Positions 7,561 to 16,940 of a DNA stretch of 64,000 nt are shown one piece after another (position 1 is the first letter of the stretch; each line of letters begins with the position of its first letter). The notes under the pieces are model-generated. The model was not told where the DNA came from. It made no database searches and worked only from the letters and a program-made list of their open reading frames with translations. Where the stretch lies: assembly GCA_910588045.1 (NCBI GenBank), contig CAJUPS010000005.1:22267-86266 (forward strand). Direction: 5' to 3'. The position numbers and the translations under genes are program-made. The DNA is from an uncultured Oscillospiraceae bacterium (lineage in GTDB: Bacteria; Bacillota; Clostridia; Oscillospirales; Oscillospiraceae).

Positions 7561-9666
7561 ATGCGTTTTTCCAAAGCGGTGGTCAGATACCGCATCCCCA
7601 TCCTCGTTTTGTCCCTTCTCCTGCTGGTTCCCTCCGTTCTGGGGATGGCGAGGACGCGCATCAACTACGATATGCTGGACTACCTTCCGGCCGACATGGA
7701 CACCGTGGTCGGGCAGAACGAGCTCCTGGATGAATTTGGCAAGGGGGCCTTCTCCTTCCTCATCCTGGAGGACATGCCGGACAGGGACGCTGCCGCCCTC
7801 CGGGCGCAGATCGAGCAGGTGGACCATGTGGAGACCGTGCTGTGGTATGATTCCCTGCTGGATCTGTCGGTCCCCATGGAGCTGCTGCCCCGGGAGCTGT
7901 ATGACGCGTTCAACACCGACAGCGCCACCATGATGGCCGTGTTCTTTGACACCTCCACCTCCTCCGACCTGACCATGGACGCCATCCGGGAGATCCGGAG
8001 CATCGCGGGAAAGCAGTGCTTCGTCTCCGGGATGTCGGCCCTGGTGACGGACCTGAAGGACCTGTGCGAGAAGGAGGAGCCCATCTATGTGGGCATCGCG
8101 GTGGCCCTGGCCTGCGGTGCCATGCTGCTCCTGCTGGACAGCTGGCTGATCCCCTTTGTGTTCCTGGCCAGCATCGGGATGATGATCCTCATGAACCTGG
8201 GCAGCAACTACTTCATGGGAGAGATTTCTTACATTACCAAAGCCCTCTCCGCCGTGCTCCAGCTGGCCGTTACGATGGACTATTCCATCTTCCTGTGGAA
8301 CAGTTATAACGAGCAGCGGCAGCTCCACGGGGACAAGGGCGAGGCCATGGCCTCCGCCATCCAGGCCACCCTGGCCAGCGTGGTCGGTTCCTCCATCACC
8401 ACGGTGGCGGGCTTCATCGCCCTGTGCTTCATGAGCTTCACCATGGGCCGCGACCTGGGCATCGTGATGGCCAAGGGGGTCCTGCTGGGGGTGCTGGGCT
8501 GCGTAACCGTGCTGCCCGCCCTCATTCTGGTGTTCGACGGGCCCCTGCAAAGGACCCGGCACAAGTCCCTCATCCCGAACATGGCCGGGATGGCGGGGGG
8601 CGTCGTCAAAGCGTTCCCCGTGTTCCTGGTGGTCTTCGCCCTGGTGGTTCCCCCGGCCCTGTCCGGCTACCATAAGACCACCCAGGAGGTCTACTACGAC
8701 ATGGGCCGGTGCCTGCCGGAGGACATGGAGTATGTCATCGCCAACAGTAAGCTCTCGGAGGACTTCGACATCGCCTCCACCCACATGCTGCTGGTCAGCA
8801 CGGACGTCCCCTCCAAGGACATCCGCTCCATGATAAAGGAAATGGAAGCGGTGGACGGCGTGAAGTACGTCCTGGGCCTGGAGTCCGTACTGGGTTCCCG
8901 GGTGCCTGTGGAGGTCCTGCCGGAGTCCGTTGCCTCCATCCTCCGCAGCGACAAGTGGGAGCTGATGCTGATCAACTCCGCCTATAAGGTGGCCGGTGAG
9001 GAGGTCAACACGCAGATCGACCGTCTAGGGGCCATCCTGAAGCGGTATGACCCCAGTGGAATGCTCATCGGCGAGGCCCCCTGCATGAAGGACATGATCG
9101 AGACCACGGATCAGGACTTCAAGGTGGTCAACGCGGTATCCATTATCGCCATTTTCCTCATCATCGCCCTGGTGGAAAAGAGCCTGAGCCTGCCCTTTAT
9201 TCTCATCGCGGTCATCGAGGCGGCCATCTTCGTCAACCTGGGCCTGCCCCACTACCTGGGCCAGAGCCTTCCCTTCATCGCCCCCATCTGCATCAGCACC
9301 ATCCAGCTGGGCGCAACCGTCGACTACGCCATTCTGATGACCACCCGTTACAAAGCGGAGCGCATCAACGGAGCGGATAAGAAGGCCGCCGTTCACACGG
9401 CGCTGTCCACCTCCATCCCCTCCATTATCGTCTCCGGTATGGGCCTGTTTGCGGCCACCTTCGGGGTGGCTCTCTACTCCGAGATCGACATTATCAGCTC
9501 CATGTGTATGCTGATGGCCCGCGGGGCCATCGTCAGCATGGTGTCCGTTATCTTCACCCTGCCCGCCCTGCTGCTTCTCTGTGACGGGCTCATCCGGGCA
9601 ACGACCTTTGACATGCGCAGCAGGACAAGGCGTCCCATTTCCAAGCAGGAGGTTTATGCAAAATGA
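7561..9666 (+). CDS. MMPL/RND-superfamily exporter
   Basis: A 701-residue protein starting MRFSKAVVRYRIPIL. It has the two-fold RND layout: one membrane helix, an extracellular loop of about 160 residues, five more helices, and then the same again. The MMPL-like blocks TMDYSIFLWNSY and TVDYAILMTTRY are the paired helix-4 motifs of the two halves. It is expected to export lipids or drugs using proton-motive force. The ATG at 7561 follows a GGAAAGGAAG site. Its stop overlaps the next start by 4 bases (ATGA), showing translational coupling to the heptad-repeat lipoprotein, a common partner of Firmicutes MMPL proteins. Confidence 0.88.
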   Translation: MRFSKAVVRYRIPILVLSLLLLVPSVLGMARTRINYDMLDYLPADMDTVVGQNELLDEFGKGAFSFLILEDMPDRDAAALRAQIEQVDHVETVLWYDSLLDLSVPMELLPRELYDAFNTDSATMMAVFFDTSTSSDLTMDAIREIRSIAGKQCFVSGMSALVTDLKDLCEKEEPIYVGIAVALACGAMLLLLDSWLIPFVFLASIGMMILMNLGSNYFMGEISYITKALSAVLQLAVTMDYSIFLWNSYNEQRQLHGDKGEAMASAIQATLASVVGSSITTVAGFIALCFMSFTMGRDLGIVMAKGVLLGVLGCVTVLPALILVFDGPLQRTRHKSLIPNMAGMAGGVVKAFPVFLVVFALVVPPALSGYHKTTQEVYYDMGRCLPEDMEYVIANSKLSEDFDIASTHMLLVSTDVPSKDIRSMIKEMEAVDGVKYVLGLESVLGSRVPVEVLPESVASILRSDKWELMLINSAYKVAGEEVNTQIDRLGAILKRYDPSGMLIGEAPCMKDMIETTDQDFKVVNAVSIIAIFLIIALVEKSLSLPFILIAVIEAAIFVNLGLPHYLGQSLPFIAPICISTIQLGATVDYAILMTTRYKAERINGADKKAAVHTALSTSIPSIIVSGMGLFAATFGVALYSEIDIISSMCMLMARGAIVSMVSVIFTLPALLLLCDGLIRATTFDMRSRTRRPISKQEVYAK

Positions 9667-11363
9667 AAAAATCAGCTCTGAAAGCGGTTTCCCTGTGCCT
9701 GTGCGGCACATTAGTCATCGGATGCGGGGGCGTTCATGCCCTGGCCTCCGGCAATGAGGCGTCCGTCCGGCCGGTTCCGGTCAGCGCCGCCGCGCCGGTC
9801 CAGGCCCCTCCGCCCTCCGCCAAGGAGGAGACCGTCTATGTGCTGGCAAGCGCCGACGGCACGGTGGAAAAGGTCATTGTCAGCGACTGGCTCAAAAATG
9901 CCGGCGGCAGCGCGTCCCTGGCGGACGATGCCAGGCTGGACGGCGTGGAGAACGTGAAGGGCAGCGAGTCCTTCACCCTCAGCGGCGATACCCGCGTCTG
10001 GGATGCGCAGGGGAACGATATATACACCCGGGGCACCACGGAGCAGGATCTGCCGGTGAGCATGACCGTCCGCTACACCCTGGATGGCAAGGCGATCTCT
10101 CCGGAGGAGCTGGCCGGGAAGAGCGGCAGGGTCGCCATCCGCTTCGACTACGACAACCATGCGTATCAGCTTATGGACGTGGGCGGCAAGCAGGAAAAGA
10201 TCTACGTCCCCTTCGCTGTCCTCACCGGCGTGGTCCTGGAGCAGGACGTCTTTCGCAACGTGGAGGTCTCCAGCGGCAGGATCTTTAACGACGGGGACCG
10301 CACGGCGGTGATCGGCATGGCCTTCCCCGGACTACAGGAGGATCTGAATGTGGATCCCGAGCGACTGGAGATCCCCGATTATGTGGAGATCACCGCCGAT
10401 GTGACCGGGTTTGCGCTGGGGACCACCTTTACGGTGGCCGTGAGCGACCTCTTCGGGCAGCTGGACACGGAAAAGCTGAACGGGACGGACGACCTGAATG
10501 AATCCCTGGATCAGCTTACCGACGCCATGGACCAGCTGATGGACGGCGCGGATCAGCTGCACGAGGGACTGAACACCCTGCTGGAGAAATCCGGCGAACT
10601 GGTGAGCGGCATCGACAAGCTGTCGGAGGGCGCTGCGGCGCTGACAGCCGGTGCGGACGCATTGGAAACCGGCGTATCCCAGCTTCAGGAGGGGAGCGAG
10701 GCCCTCAGCCTGGGTCTGAAGACCTTGAACGAAAACAGCGAGGCCCTGAATGCAGGGGCGGAGCAGGTCTTCCAGGTGCTGCTGGCCTCCGCCGGGGAGC
10801 AGTTGAAAAAGGCCGGTGTGCCCCTGCCCGCGGAGCTGACAGCAGAAAATTATGGCCAGATCCTGGACGGCCTGCTGGCCTCCCTGCCCGAGGCGGCGTC
10901 GGGGCCGGTCGTCCAGCTGAAAGCCTCCCTGGACAGCTATAACCAGTTTTATCAGGGCTTGCAGAGCTATACGGCGGGCGTAGCCCAGGCCTCTGCCGGA
11001 GCCGGAAGTCTAACGGACGGAGCGTCCCGTCTGTGCGACGGGGCCTCCAAACTCCGCAGCGGTACGGCGGAGCTGCATGGCGGCATCATGACGCTGAAAA
11101 ACAGCGCCCCCGCCCTGGTGGACGGCGTGGAGCAGCTGCGGGACGGCTCCAGGGAGCTGGCCGACGGCCTCGACGAGCTCAATCGGGAGGGAATCGAGAA
11201 GCTGGTGAATGCCGTGGACGGAGACCTGGAAGGGTTCGTGGAGCGTCTGCGGGCTACGGCGGACGTGTCCAGAGATTACCAGTCCTTCTCGGGCATTGCC
11301 CCGGAAACGGAGGGACAGGTGAAGTTCATCTACCGGACTGCCTCCGTAGAGGCCGAAAAATAG
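9663..11363 (+). CDS. X-X-X-Leu-X-X-Gly heptad-repeat lipoprotein
   Basis: A 566-residue protein with a lipoprotein-type signal (VIGC, lipidated Cys about 21). A folded N-terminal domain of about 250 residues is followed by long stretches of LxxGxxxLxxG heptads (for example QLMDGADQLHEGLNTL and KLSEGAAALTAGADAL) over about residues 270-360 and 430-510. These heptads occur in YhgE/Pip-like and MMPL-associated envelope proteins and probably form an extended helical rod outside the membrane. It is coupled to the MMPL exporter by a 4-base overlap, so it is probably a periplasm-like accessory subunit. Confidence 0.82.
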   Translation: MKKSALKAVSLCLCGTLVIGCGGVHALASGNEASVRPVPVSAAAPVQAPPPSAKEETVYVLASADGTVEKVIVSDWLKNAGGSASLADDARLDGVENVKGSESFTLSGDTRVWDAQGNDIYTRGTTEQDLPVSMTVRYTLDGKAISPEELAGKSGRVAIRFDYDNHAYQLMDVGGKQEKIYVPFAVLTGVVLEQDVFRNVEVSSGRIFNDGDRTAVIGMAFPGLQEDLNVDPERLEIPDYVEITADVTGFALGTTFTVAVSDLFGQLDTEKLNGTDDLNESLDQLTDAMDQLMDGADQLHEGLNTLLEKSGELVSGIDKLSEGAAALTAGADALETGVSQLQEGSEALSLGLKTLNENSEALNAGAEQVFQVLLASAGEQLKKAGVPLPAELTAENYGQILDGLLASLPEAASGPVVQLKASLDSYNQFYQGLQSYTAGVAQASAGAGSLTDGASRLCDGASKLRSGTAELHGGIMTLKNSAPALVDGVEQLRDGSRELADGLDELNREGIEKLVNAVDGDLEGFVERLRATADVSRDYQSFSGIAPETEGQVKFIYRTASVEAEK

Positions 11364-11418
11364 AAAAGGCAGGGAGTTCCCTTCGCAGACCGCCAAGGCC
11401 GGACTCCACGCTGCGCCA

Positions 11419-11461
11419 AAAACAGGCCCGCCGGGGTTTCCGATCCCGGTGGGCCTGTTTT
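11419..11461. terminator. bidirectional terminator
   Basis: AAAACAGGCCC...CCGGG pairs with CCCGG...GGGCCTGTTTT (stem about 16 bp with one bulge). T-runs on both sides let it stop the MMPL operon from the left and the minus-strand GTPase/M48 operon from the right. Confidence 0.82.
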
Positions 11462-11523
11462 CAAATTGATCTTCTATCCGTCCCGCCGCCTCTTCGGCGG
11501 CAATGGCCGCTCTCCCCTCACGC

Positions 11524-12348
11524 ATCTCTTGCCGGGTGCACCACGGTCTGATATTGCTCGGTCTCCGACCAGTCCGTCAGCGCCTTGATGCGGGTAATGG
11601 ACCAGGGGTGCGACTGCGGGAGCGTCTGCACCGTGTAAATGAGCTTTCCGATCACGCTGTCCTTGGAGGTATCAAAGTCCTCGTACTGACTCAGCACGTT
11701 CTCCAGCGAGAAGTTCACATAGCGGCTGCAAGTGCCCTGCCCCATGGTGCGAATGCGGTACTTGATCGCGTTCTCCACGCCTCCGGCCGCAATCGCGCCC
11801 GCCCGGTCGGCCGTAAGCTCGGACTTTCTGTCCCAATCGTAAAGGGAGTACATGAGTCCGGCGGAGATCAGCGGGGCAAACCCCCTGAAAATTCCCGTGA
11901 GCTCATTGCTCAGGATGCGGGCCAGCCCGTGGTACAGCACGTGTCCACTGTTGATATGTCCCAGCTCGTGTCCCATCAGGTACAGGAGCTCCCCGTCCGT
12001 TGCATCCCGGACCGAGGAGGAGTTCAGCACAATATACGGCTCACCGGCGCCCGTTGCGTAAGCGTTGTATTCATAGCTCAGCTCCAGCAGGAGCTTGGGC
12101 TCCTTCTGCATATTCAGGCGGCGGAGCGCCGTCTCATACAGGCGGTAGAGCCTGGGGTAGGTCTCCCCGGTGACCCGGAAGCCGTCGCCCTTGGTCTGTA
12201 TGTACATACTGCTCTTGATATTGAAATCCAAATACGCGGCCAGCAGCTTGTCCACCACGGGAATGCTCTTCAGCGCGGCCAGCGCCGCCCGGTCGCTGGG
12301 GTGCTCGTAGTCGGACGCTCTGAGGCCGTCGGGATCATAATAAACCAT
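11524..12348 (-). CDS. M48-family metallopeptidase with intact HExxH
   Basis: A 274-residue protein with HELGH (H127, E128, H131) and, about 46 residues on, SELTADRAG supplying the third zinc ligand (E177), the M48 layout. No signal peptide or clear transmembrane segment is visible, so it is probably cytoplasmic or peripheral. The ATG at 12348 overlaps the previous gene by 14 bases and has AAGGAGG 6 bases upstream. It is the last gene of the minus-strand arm. The C-terminal WSITRIKALTDWSETEQYQTV block is shared with both upstream neighbours (WNASRLTELYNWVESGTYQTV in one), showing that the three are tandem paralogs. Of the three, only this one can be an active peptidase. Confidence 0.83.
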
Positions 12349-13120
12349 CGTTTGCCTCCTTCACGGTCTGATACGTTCCAGACTCCACCCAGTTGTAGAG
12401 CTCGGTCAATCTGCTGGCATTCCACGGCCGCGCCGTGGACAGCGTTTGCAGGGCCTTCGCGGCGCCGGCGGTGCCGCTGATCTGCAAAAACTCCGCGTTC
12501 TGGCGCATACGCTCCTCAAAGGGCGTCTGCTCCATGATGTCCTCCGGCGCCTCCCCGCAGCCAATCAGCCTGGCGGTCAAGTCGAAATCGCCGCAGAACA
12601 GAAGTCTGGCGCGGTCATAGGTGTAGTAGCTCTGCCGCTTCCACTGGTAGAGCGGATAGGTAAGCAGGCCGGAGGAAATCGGCAGAGCGCCGCCGAAGGA
12701 ATTGACGACCATCAGGAGCAGTCCGATCATGCCGTGTCCCGCCTTCATGGCGGCCACATCCGAGGCCAGAAACGTCTCCAGCTCCTGCGGAGGGAGCAGC
12801 TCCAGCAGCGAGGAGCTGATCATGATCTTGGGGGACTCCATGCCGAACAGGAAGGTGCTGCAATCGTAGGACCGGTGCAGATAGATGTCCGGCATTTTTT
12901 CCACGCCAAAGCGCTGGCAGGCCCTCTGGTACATCGCATGGATTTCCGGGGCGGTCTTCTCGGTGAGCTTCAGATAGGTTGAGGTGTAAACGATGTCGTA
13001 GTACCGCTCCACACTGTTTTGGGAGATAAAGGCGAGGAGCTTTTCAAACCCGGGAATACTGTTCACCGTTTGAATGGCCGCCTCGTCCCCCGGATAAAGA
13101 TAGGATTTTACTGGAATCAC
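12335..13120 (-). CDS. M48-like paralog, catalytic motif lost (copy 2)
   Basis: A 261-residue relative of the following gene over its whole length (for example YLKLTEKTAPEIHAMYQRAC against FRVTGETYPRLYRLYETAL). Where the active copy has HELGHINSGH, this one has SDVAAMKAGH (about 120-129), so both zinc histidines and the catalytic Glu are gone; the third ligand site reads YYTYDRARL. The frame is open and the hydrophobic core pattern kept, so it is a pseudoenzyme rather than a decayed gene. It starts at GTG 13120, with GGAGG about 8 bases upstream. A scaffold or regulatory role next to the active copy is inference. Confidence 0.75.
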   Translation of the reverse strand: MIPVKSYLYPGDEAAIQTVNSIPGFEKLLAFISQNSVERYYDIVYTSTYLKLTEKTAPEIHAMYQRACQRFGVEKMPDIYLHRSYDCSTFLFGMESPKIMISSSLLELLPPQELETFLASDVAAMKAGHGMIGLLLMVVNSFGGALPISSGLLTYPLYQWKRQSYYTYDRARLLFCGDFDLTARLIGCGEAPEDIMEQTPFEERMRQNAEFLQISGTAGAAKALQTLSTARPWNASRLTELYNWVESGTYQTVKEANDGLL

Positions 13121-13138
13121 ATGGTTTCCCTCCCTCCG

Positions 13139-13945
13139 TCATGTATGTGCCTGTATGATCTTCCCATATTCTCCGGAGGCGTACCAGTTGTACATCTCCA
13201 CAAAGCGCTCATTGGACCAGGCCCGGCGGTGATTGAAGACGGTCCCTCCCACATGGCCCCACGACTCGACGAGGTCCTTCTCCTGGGTGTCGGAAAAATG
13301 GATCTGCTCCATGCGGGCGTCCAGGTCCACGGACGCCACGTCCTTCAGGGGGATGCCCGCCAGCAGGGTGAGATACCGCATGGCGGTGTCATAGTCCTGG
13401 CAGGCCAGCAGGCCGCCCCGGTCGATGGTCAGCTGCATTTTTCGCAGATAGATCCCCAGCGGAAGCTGGAGCACCTTGCCCGCAAGGGGGACCATCTCCG
13501 TGAAGCTGCCAAAGCCGTCCGCGAGATGGATGACCTTCAGGACCCGGCCCTTCACCATGGTGACCGCTTGTCCCAGCAAGAAGAGGAGGTAGGGGTCCGG
13601 CAGCTGCCGGATGGCGGCGTCAGGCAGCAGCACCGTCGGATTGCGGTCCCCCACGACCTCAATGCGGAAAGAGTAGCGCCGCCCCACGAACAGTTCCATA
13701 TCCCCCTGGTAGTCCAGGGCCTCCTTCGCCTGCTCCAGCAGTCCAATCATGCGGGGTGCGTTCCGCTCGGTCAGCCGGACGTTGTCGCCCAGGAATTTGA
13801 TCCGGTCCTGGTAGAGGTTCTCGAAGTCCTCCAGCGCCTGTCCCAGCTTGTTCACCAGGACCACCTTTTCCACCGCCTCCTGCGCCGCCCTATCGGCGGG
13901 GTGGCGGAACTCCGACACGTCCAGGCCATACAGCGTTTCCGGCAT
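13139..13945 (-). CDS. M48-like paralog, catalytic motif lost (copy 1)
   Basis: A 268-residue member of the same tandem family: YGLDVSEFRHPADRAAQEAV matches the N-terminus of the active copy, and the end reads WSNERFVEMYNWYASGEYGKI. The HExxH position reads QAVTM (126-130), so it cannot bind zinc in the M48 way. The start is the ATG at 13945, overlapping the upstream stop by one base (TAATG), which argues for coupled translation; a longer frame from 14026 would lie within the upstream gene. Confidence 0.75.
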   Translation of the reverse strand: MPETLYGLDVSEFRHPADRAAQEAVEKVVLVNKLGQALEDFENLYQDRIKFLGDNVRLTERNAPRMIGLLEQAKEALDYQGDMELFVGRRYSFRIEVVGDRNPTVLLPDAAIRQLPDPYLLFLLGQAVTMVKGRVLKVIHLADGFGSFTEMVPLAGKVLQLPLGIYLRKMQLTIDRGGLLACQDYDTAMRYLTLLAGIPLKDVASVDLDARMEQIHFSDTQEKDLVESWGHVGGTVFNHRRAWSNERFVEMYNWYASGEYGKIIQAHT

Positions 13946-14952
13946 TACTGCCCACCTCCCCAGTAGTGCAGGAGCAGCGTCAGGAGGATCGCCGCCAGGG
14001 ACAGCGCCAGATCCACCTTGATCCACAAATCCTGACGCTTGATTTTCTGCTCCAGCTGCTCCAATCGGTTCAAAAGGTCCCGCCGGACGGTCTCCAGCCG
14101 GGTCCGCTCCTGCGCCAACTCCTCTTGCAGCAGCTTCACCATGCGTCTCTCCGCGTCTGCAGAGAGTCCGGCGTGGTCCGGCGGGGGGACGGGCGGCTTT
14201 TCCGCCCTGTTCGCCTCCGGCGGCGGGGGGGCAGGAGGAGCAGGAGGAGCAGGGGGGACCGCTTCCGCCTTCCTGGGGACGGCGGGCGCCGCAGGCGGCT
14301 TAGGGGGGGAGGCCTCCTGCTCCGGCGGAGGGAAACTTTCCCGGCTTTCCGCGAGCATCCGCTGATAGTCCGCCGCCGTCAGCATCGTCTTGGGGCGCGG
14401 GAATGCCGGTACGGCGTTCTGCGATGTAAAATAGCTCCAATCGCCCTCCAGGGCAACAAAGCTGATCGCCCCCTCCAGGACGCCGACGCGGGAGGTGCGA
14501 ATCCGCCTGCCCGCGGAGATGCAGGCGCGGACAAGGCGCTGGAAGCGGTCAAAATCCTGGATCGTGTAGCCGATCTCCGAATCGTCTACCGTCAGCAGAT
14601 CGCCCAGCTCCAGTACGGCGGCCTTGTAGTGGGAGAGGAAGCCGTCCGCCAGGTATTGCAGCTCTGCGCGGCTGTTCCCGGTAAAGGCGCAGTTCATATA
14701 GACCTTCCGGCCCTGCTCATCCTGCTGCTTGTCCCTGTTCTGATACTCCATCCGCTTGACGAGGAAATAGGCGCTCGCGCCCTCGACGCCCGCCGCCGCA
14801 CTGGCCCCGCCGTGGGTCCAGATCTGCCCGACGAGCTTAGGGACCTCCCCCTCCCGGGGCCTCCTGACGGTTTTCGCCGCCTCATCCACGATCGCCCGCT
14901 GGTATCCTACCGCAGAGCCGCTGTAGGAACAATACAAAAGTAGCTTTATCAT
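13945..14952 (-). CDS. unknown 'YCSY' protein with Pro-rich linker, coiled coil and tail anchor
   Basis: A 335-residue protein. The N-terminal domain (about 1-190) starts MIKLLLYCSYSGSAVGYQ and is homologous to the next upstream gene (shared THGGA, YMNCA and the YCSY...GYQ start). A Pro/Ala-rich linker (about 205-255) follows, then a charged coiled coil (about 265-310) and one C-terminal membrane helix (LALSLAAILLTLLLHYW). The layout suggests a cytoplasmic domain tethered to the membrane by its tail. The opening motif resembles that of the two GAP1-like proteins on the other arm (CCYT...GWQ), so a GTPase-associated adaptor role is possible. An AAAGGAG site precedes the ATG. Confidence 0.7.
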   Translation of the reverse strand: MIKLLLYCSYSGSAVGYQRAIVDEAAKTVRRPREGEVPKLVGQIWTHGGASAAAGVEGASAYFLVKRMEYQNRDKQQDEQGRKVYMNCAFTGNSRAELQYLADGFLSHYKAAVLELGDLLTVDDSEIGYTIQDFDRFQRLVRACISAGRRIRTSRVGVLEGAISFVALEGDWSYFTSQNAVPAFPRPKTMLTAADYQRMLAESRESFPPPEQEASPPKPPAAPAVPRKAEAVPPAPPAPPAPPPPEANRAEKPPVPPPDHAGLSADAERRMVKLLQEELAQERTRLETVRRDLLNRLEQLEQKIKRQDLWIKVDLALSLAAILLTLLLHYWGGGQ

Positions 14953-14986
14953 AAGACTCCTTTCCGCCCGAAGACGCCCGCTGCCT

Positions 14987-15838
14987 CTAACACTCTATGC
15001 CGCGGCGCTTCCCGCCATGCCGCGAAGGGCCATCGCCCATGCGCGCCTTCCGCTTTTTTCTCACTGCTTTCATAATGCGTTTGCCGATCTGACACCCGGC
15101 ATAAGTGCCCACAAGGACAAGCGCGCCGCCCAGCAGGATCCCCGGGATCGGGCTCTCGTCCGTCTCCCGCCCGTCTGCGCTGGATTCCTCGGCGTTGAGG
15201 GAGACGTAGTGCCGGAGCCGGGACCGGTCCGTGCAGTCGATGGAGGAGAAGAAATAGTCCGGATTCCCCTCCAGCAGGGCAAATTCGTACAGGCTCGTCA
15301 TCTTTTGTGCGTGCAGGACCTTGATGGCCGGTTTCATCTGCTGTAGGGTGAGAGCGCCGGGGGCGTCCGAGAAATCCACCGCGCCGCTCTCCAGGAACGC
15401 CTGATAGCGCCCGGACGCCTCCTCCAGGACCCGACGCCAGCTGGGGACATCGACGGCGTAGGATACCGTCTCGCTCTCCGGCGTCAGACAGGCGGCCAGC
15501 CGGGCGGCAAAGAGCGAGTAGGCGGTATAGCCGTAGTACGCGGCGGCGCAGAGCTGCGGCAGCTCCTCCTCGGAGGCCGTCAGCGCGCAGTTCATATACC
15601 AGTCCCGCCCCGCCGTGTCCGCGGGGACCTCCGATTTCGTCACCCGCATCCCCTTCAGCACCAGATAGTACGCGCTCCCGTCAAAGCCCAGGGCCGACTT
15701 CGCGCCGCCGTGGGTAAAGAGGGTTTTGACCACCTCGGGTCCGCCGTCCCGCGTCTGGACCCCGGTCTCCAGATCCAGCGCGAGCTTCTGGTAGCCGGTG
15801 GGCGACTGGTTGTACGAACAATAAAAATACGTCTTCAT
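14987..15838 (-). CDS. unknown 'YCSY' protein, tail-anchored paralog
   Basis: A 283-residue protein, MKTYFYCSYNQSPTGYQ at the start, paralogous to the following gene over the first 190 residues (LFTHGGAKSALGF, YMNCALT, DYFFSS blocks). It ends with a membrane helix (PGILLGGALVLVGTYAGCQIG) and a strongly basic tail. GAGGAGGAG sits directly before the ATG, and the gap to the upstream GTPase is 9 bases. No known function is recognisable. Its place between the GTPase trio and the M48 trio suggests an adaptor linking the two (inference). Confidence 0.7.
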   Translation of the reverse strand: MKTYFYCSYNQSPTGYQKLALDLETGVQTRDGGPEVVKTLFTHGGAKSALGFDGSAYYLVLKGMRVTKSEVPADTAGRDWYMNCALTASEEELPQLCAAAYYGYTAYSLFAARLAACLTPESETVSYAVDVPSWRRVLEEASGRYQAFLESGAVDFSDAPGALTLQQMKPAIKVLHAQKMTSLYEFALLEGNPDYFFSSIDCTDRSRLRHYVSLNAEESSADGRETDESPIPGILLGGALVLVGTYAGCQIGKRIMKAVRKKRKARMGDGPSRHGGKRRGIEC

Positions 15839-15847
15839 AGCTCCTCC

Positions 15848-16930
15848 TCAAAGATTCAAAGGATTTTGCAGGATTTTGTATCCATCTCCGGATTTTTTCA
15901 GCTGCCCGGCGAGCACCGTATAGTCCTTCTTGAATGTCGTGCTCTTCATCAAAAGCCAGATTCCCAGATAGAGCCACCCGAAAAGATAAATCAACACGCC
16001 GCGCTTGATGGCGTCAAAGATCATTTTCCCTGCCGTTTCCGCCTCCTTCCGCACCTTTTGCGCGGAGGCGACGACAAACCCCAGGATATAGAGCACCGGC
16101 TGTTCGCAGTATTTCGGGGAAAAGGTGTCCGCGATGAACTTGTAGAACACCTGGGCGGGCCGCAGGTTGGCCTGGCCCTGGACCTGCTGCCGGATGACCT
16201 TGCCGTCCTCGCCCCTCCCGAAGCTGTCGAAGGCCACCGCGCCCATGGTGAGGATCGGCGTAACGGCCACGGTGATCCGGTCCTGGAAGTTAGGGCTCTT
16301 CAGATAGTCAATGAGGCTCTTGAAGCCCTTTTCCCCCTGGATCTGCTCGACCACCTCCTGCATTCGCCCCTCTTTATAGTATTTCTCACATTTCAGTGGA
16401 ACAAACAGGACCATTTTCGGTTCCATCTTCTTGGTATCCGCAGTAAACCCGGCCCTGGCGATTGCATTTTTGATCACACTGGGTTTGTGGAACACCGAGG
16501 AATAGGCGCCGTTCTCCTCCATCAGGTGGACCGTATCCACCGCGATGAGCAGCACGCCCGACTTTTGGATCAGCGCCGCGGTATCATCGCTGCCGACATC
16601 CTCACCGGCAATATCATGGAACACCAGCATGGCGACCTTCTGCTTTTGCTTCTTCTCCTGGTAGGAGACCGTAAAGGTATAGGCATCCTGGCCGGAGGTG
16701 GGGTCCGCGTCAATGGTAAAGCGCCGCTGCCCCATGTGCTCGCTGACCACATCCCGCAGGTTAATCAGCTTGCTGTCGATAAAGAGGCGGGTATTCTTGT
16801 CCGCGTCCAGATGAAAGCCCGTATTCTCCGCCACCATCTGGAAGCTGTTGATCATCGAGGCCAGGACGCTGCTTTTTCCTGTCCGGTGGGCTCCGATCAT
16901 AAGGATATGAACTGTCTTTTTGTCACCCAT
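15848..16930 (-). CDS. small GTPase-fold protein C of a paralogous trio, membrane-anchored
   Basis: A 360-residue P-loop GTPase. Walker A is GAHRTGKS (13-20) and the G3-like motif is DIAG (106-109). It shares LFVPLKCEKYY and YCEQPVLYILGF with its two upstream paralogs. Unlike them it has a hydrophobic stretch near the C-terminus (VLIYLFGWLYLGIWLLM). The ATG at 16930 has GGAGG 6 bases upstream; an upstream frame from 16972 would overlap the previous gene. It may belong with the 'double-GTPase' type families of bacterial conflict systems, but I cannot confirm this without a profile search. Confidence 0.72.
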   Translation of the reverse strand: MGDKKTVHILMIGAHRTGKSSVLASMINSFQMVAENTGFHLDADKNTRLFIDSKLINLRDVVSEHMGQRRFTIDADPTSGQDAYTFTVSYQEKKQKQKVAMLVFHDIAGEDVGSDDTAALIQKSGVLLIAVDTVHLMEENGAYSSVFHKPSVIKNAIARAGFTADTKKMEPKMVLFVPLKCEKYYKEGRMQEVVEQIQGEKGFKSLIDYLKSPNFQDRITVAVTPILTMGAVAFDSFGRGEDGKVIRQQVQGQANLRPAQVFYKFIADTFSPKYCEQPVLYILGFVVASAQKVRKEAETAGKMIFDAIKRGVLIYLFGWLYLGIWLLMKSTTFKKDYTVLAGQLKKSGDGYKILQNPLNL

Positions 16931-16940
16931 TTCGTCCCTC

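Noticed and set aside
12335..13945. The two HExxH-less M48-like genes as decayed pseudogenes
   Set aside because: Frames are intact, starts are coupled, and core positions are kept, so selected pseudoenzymes fit better.
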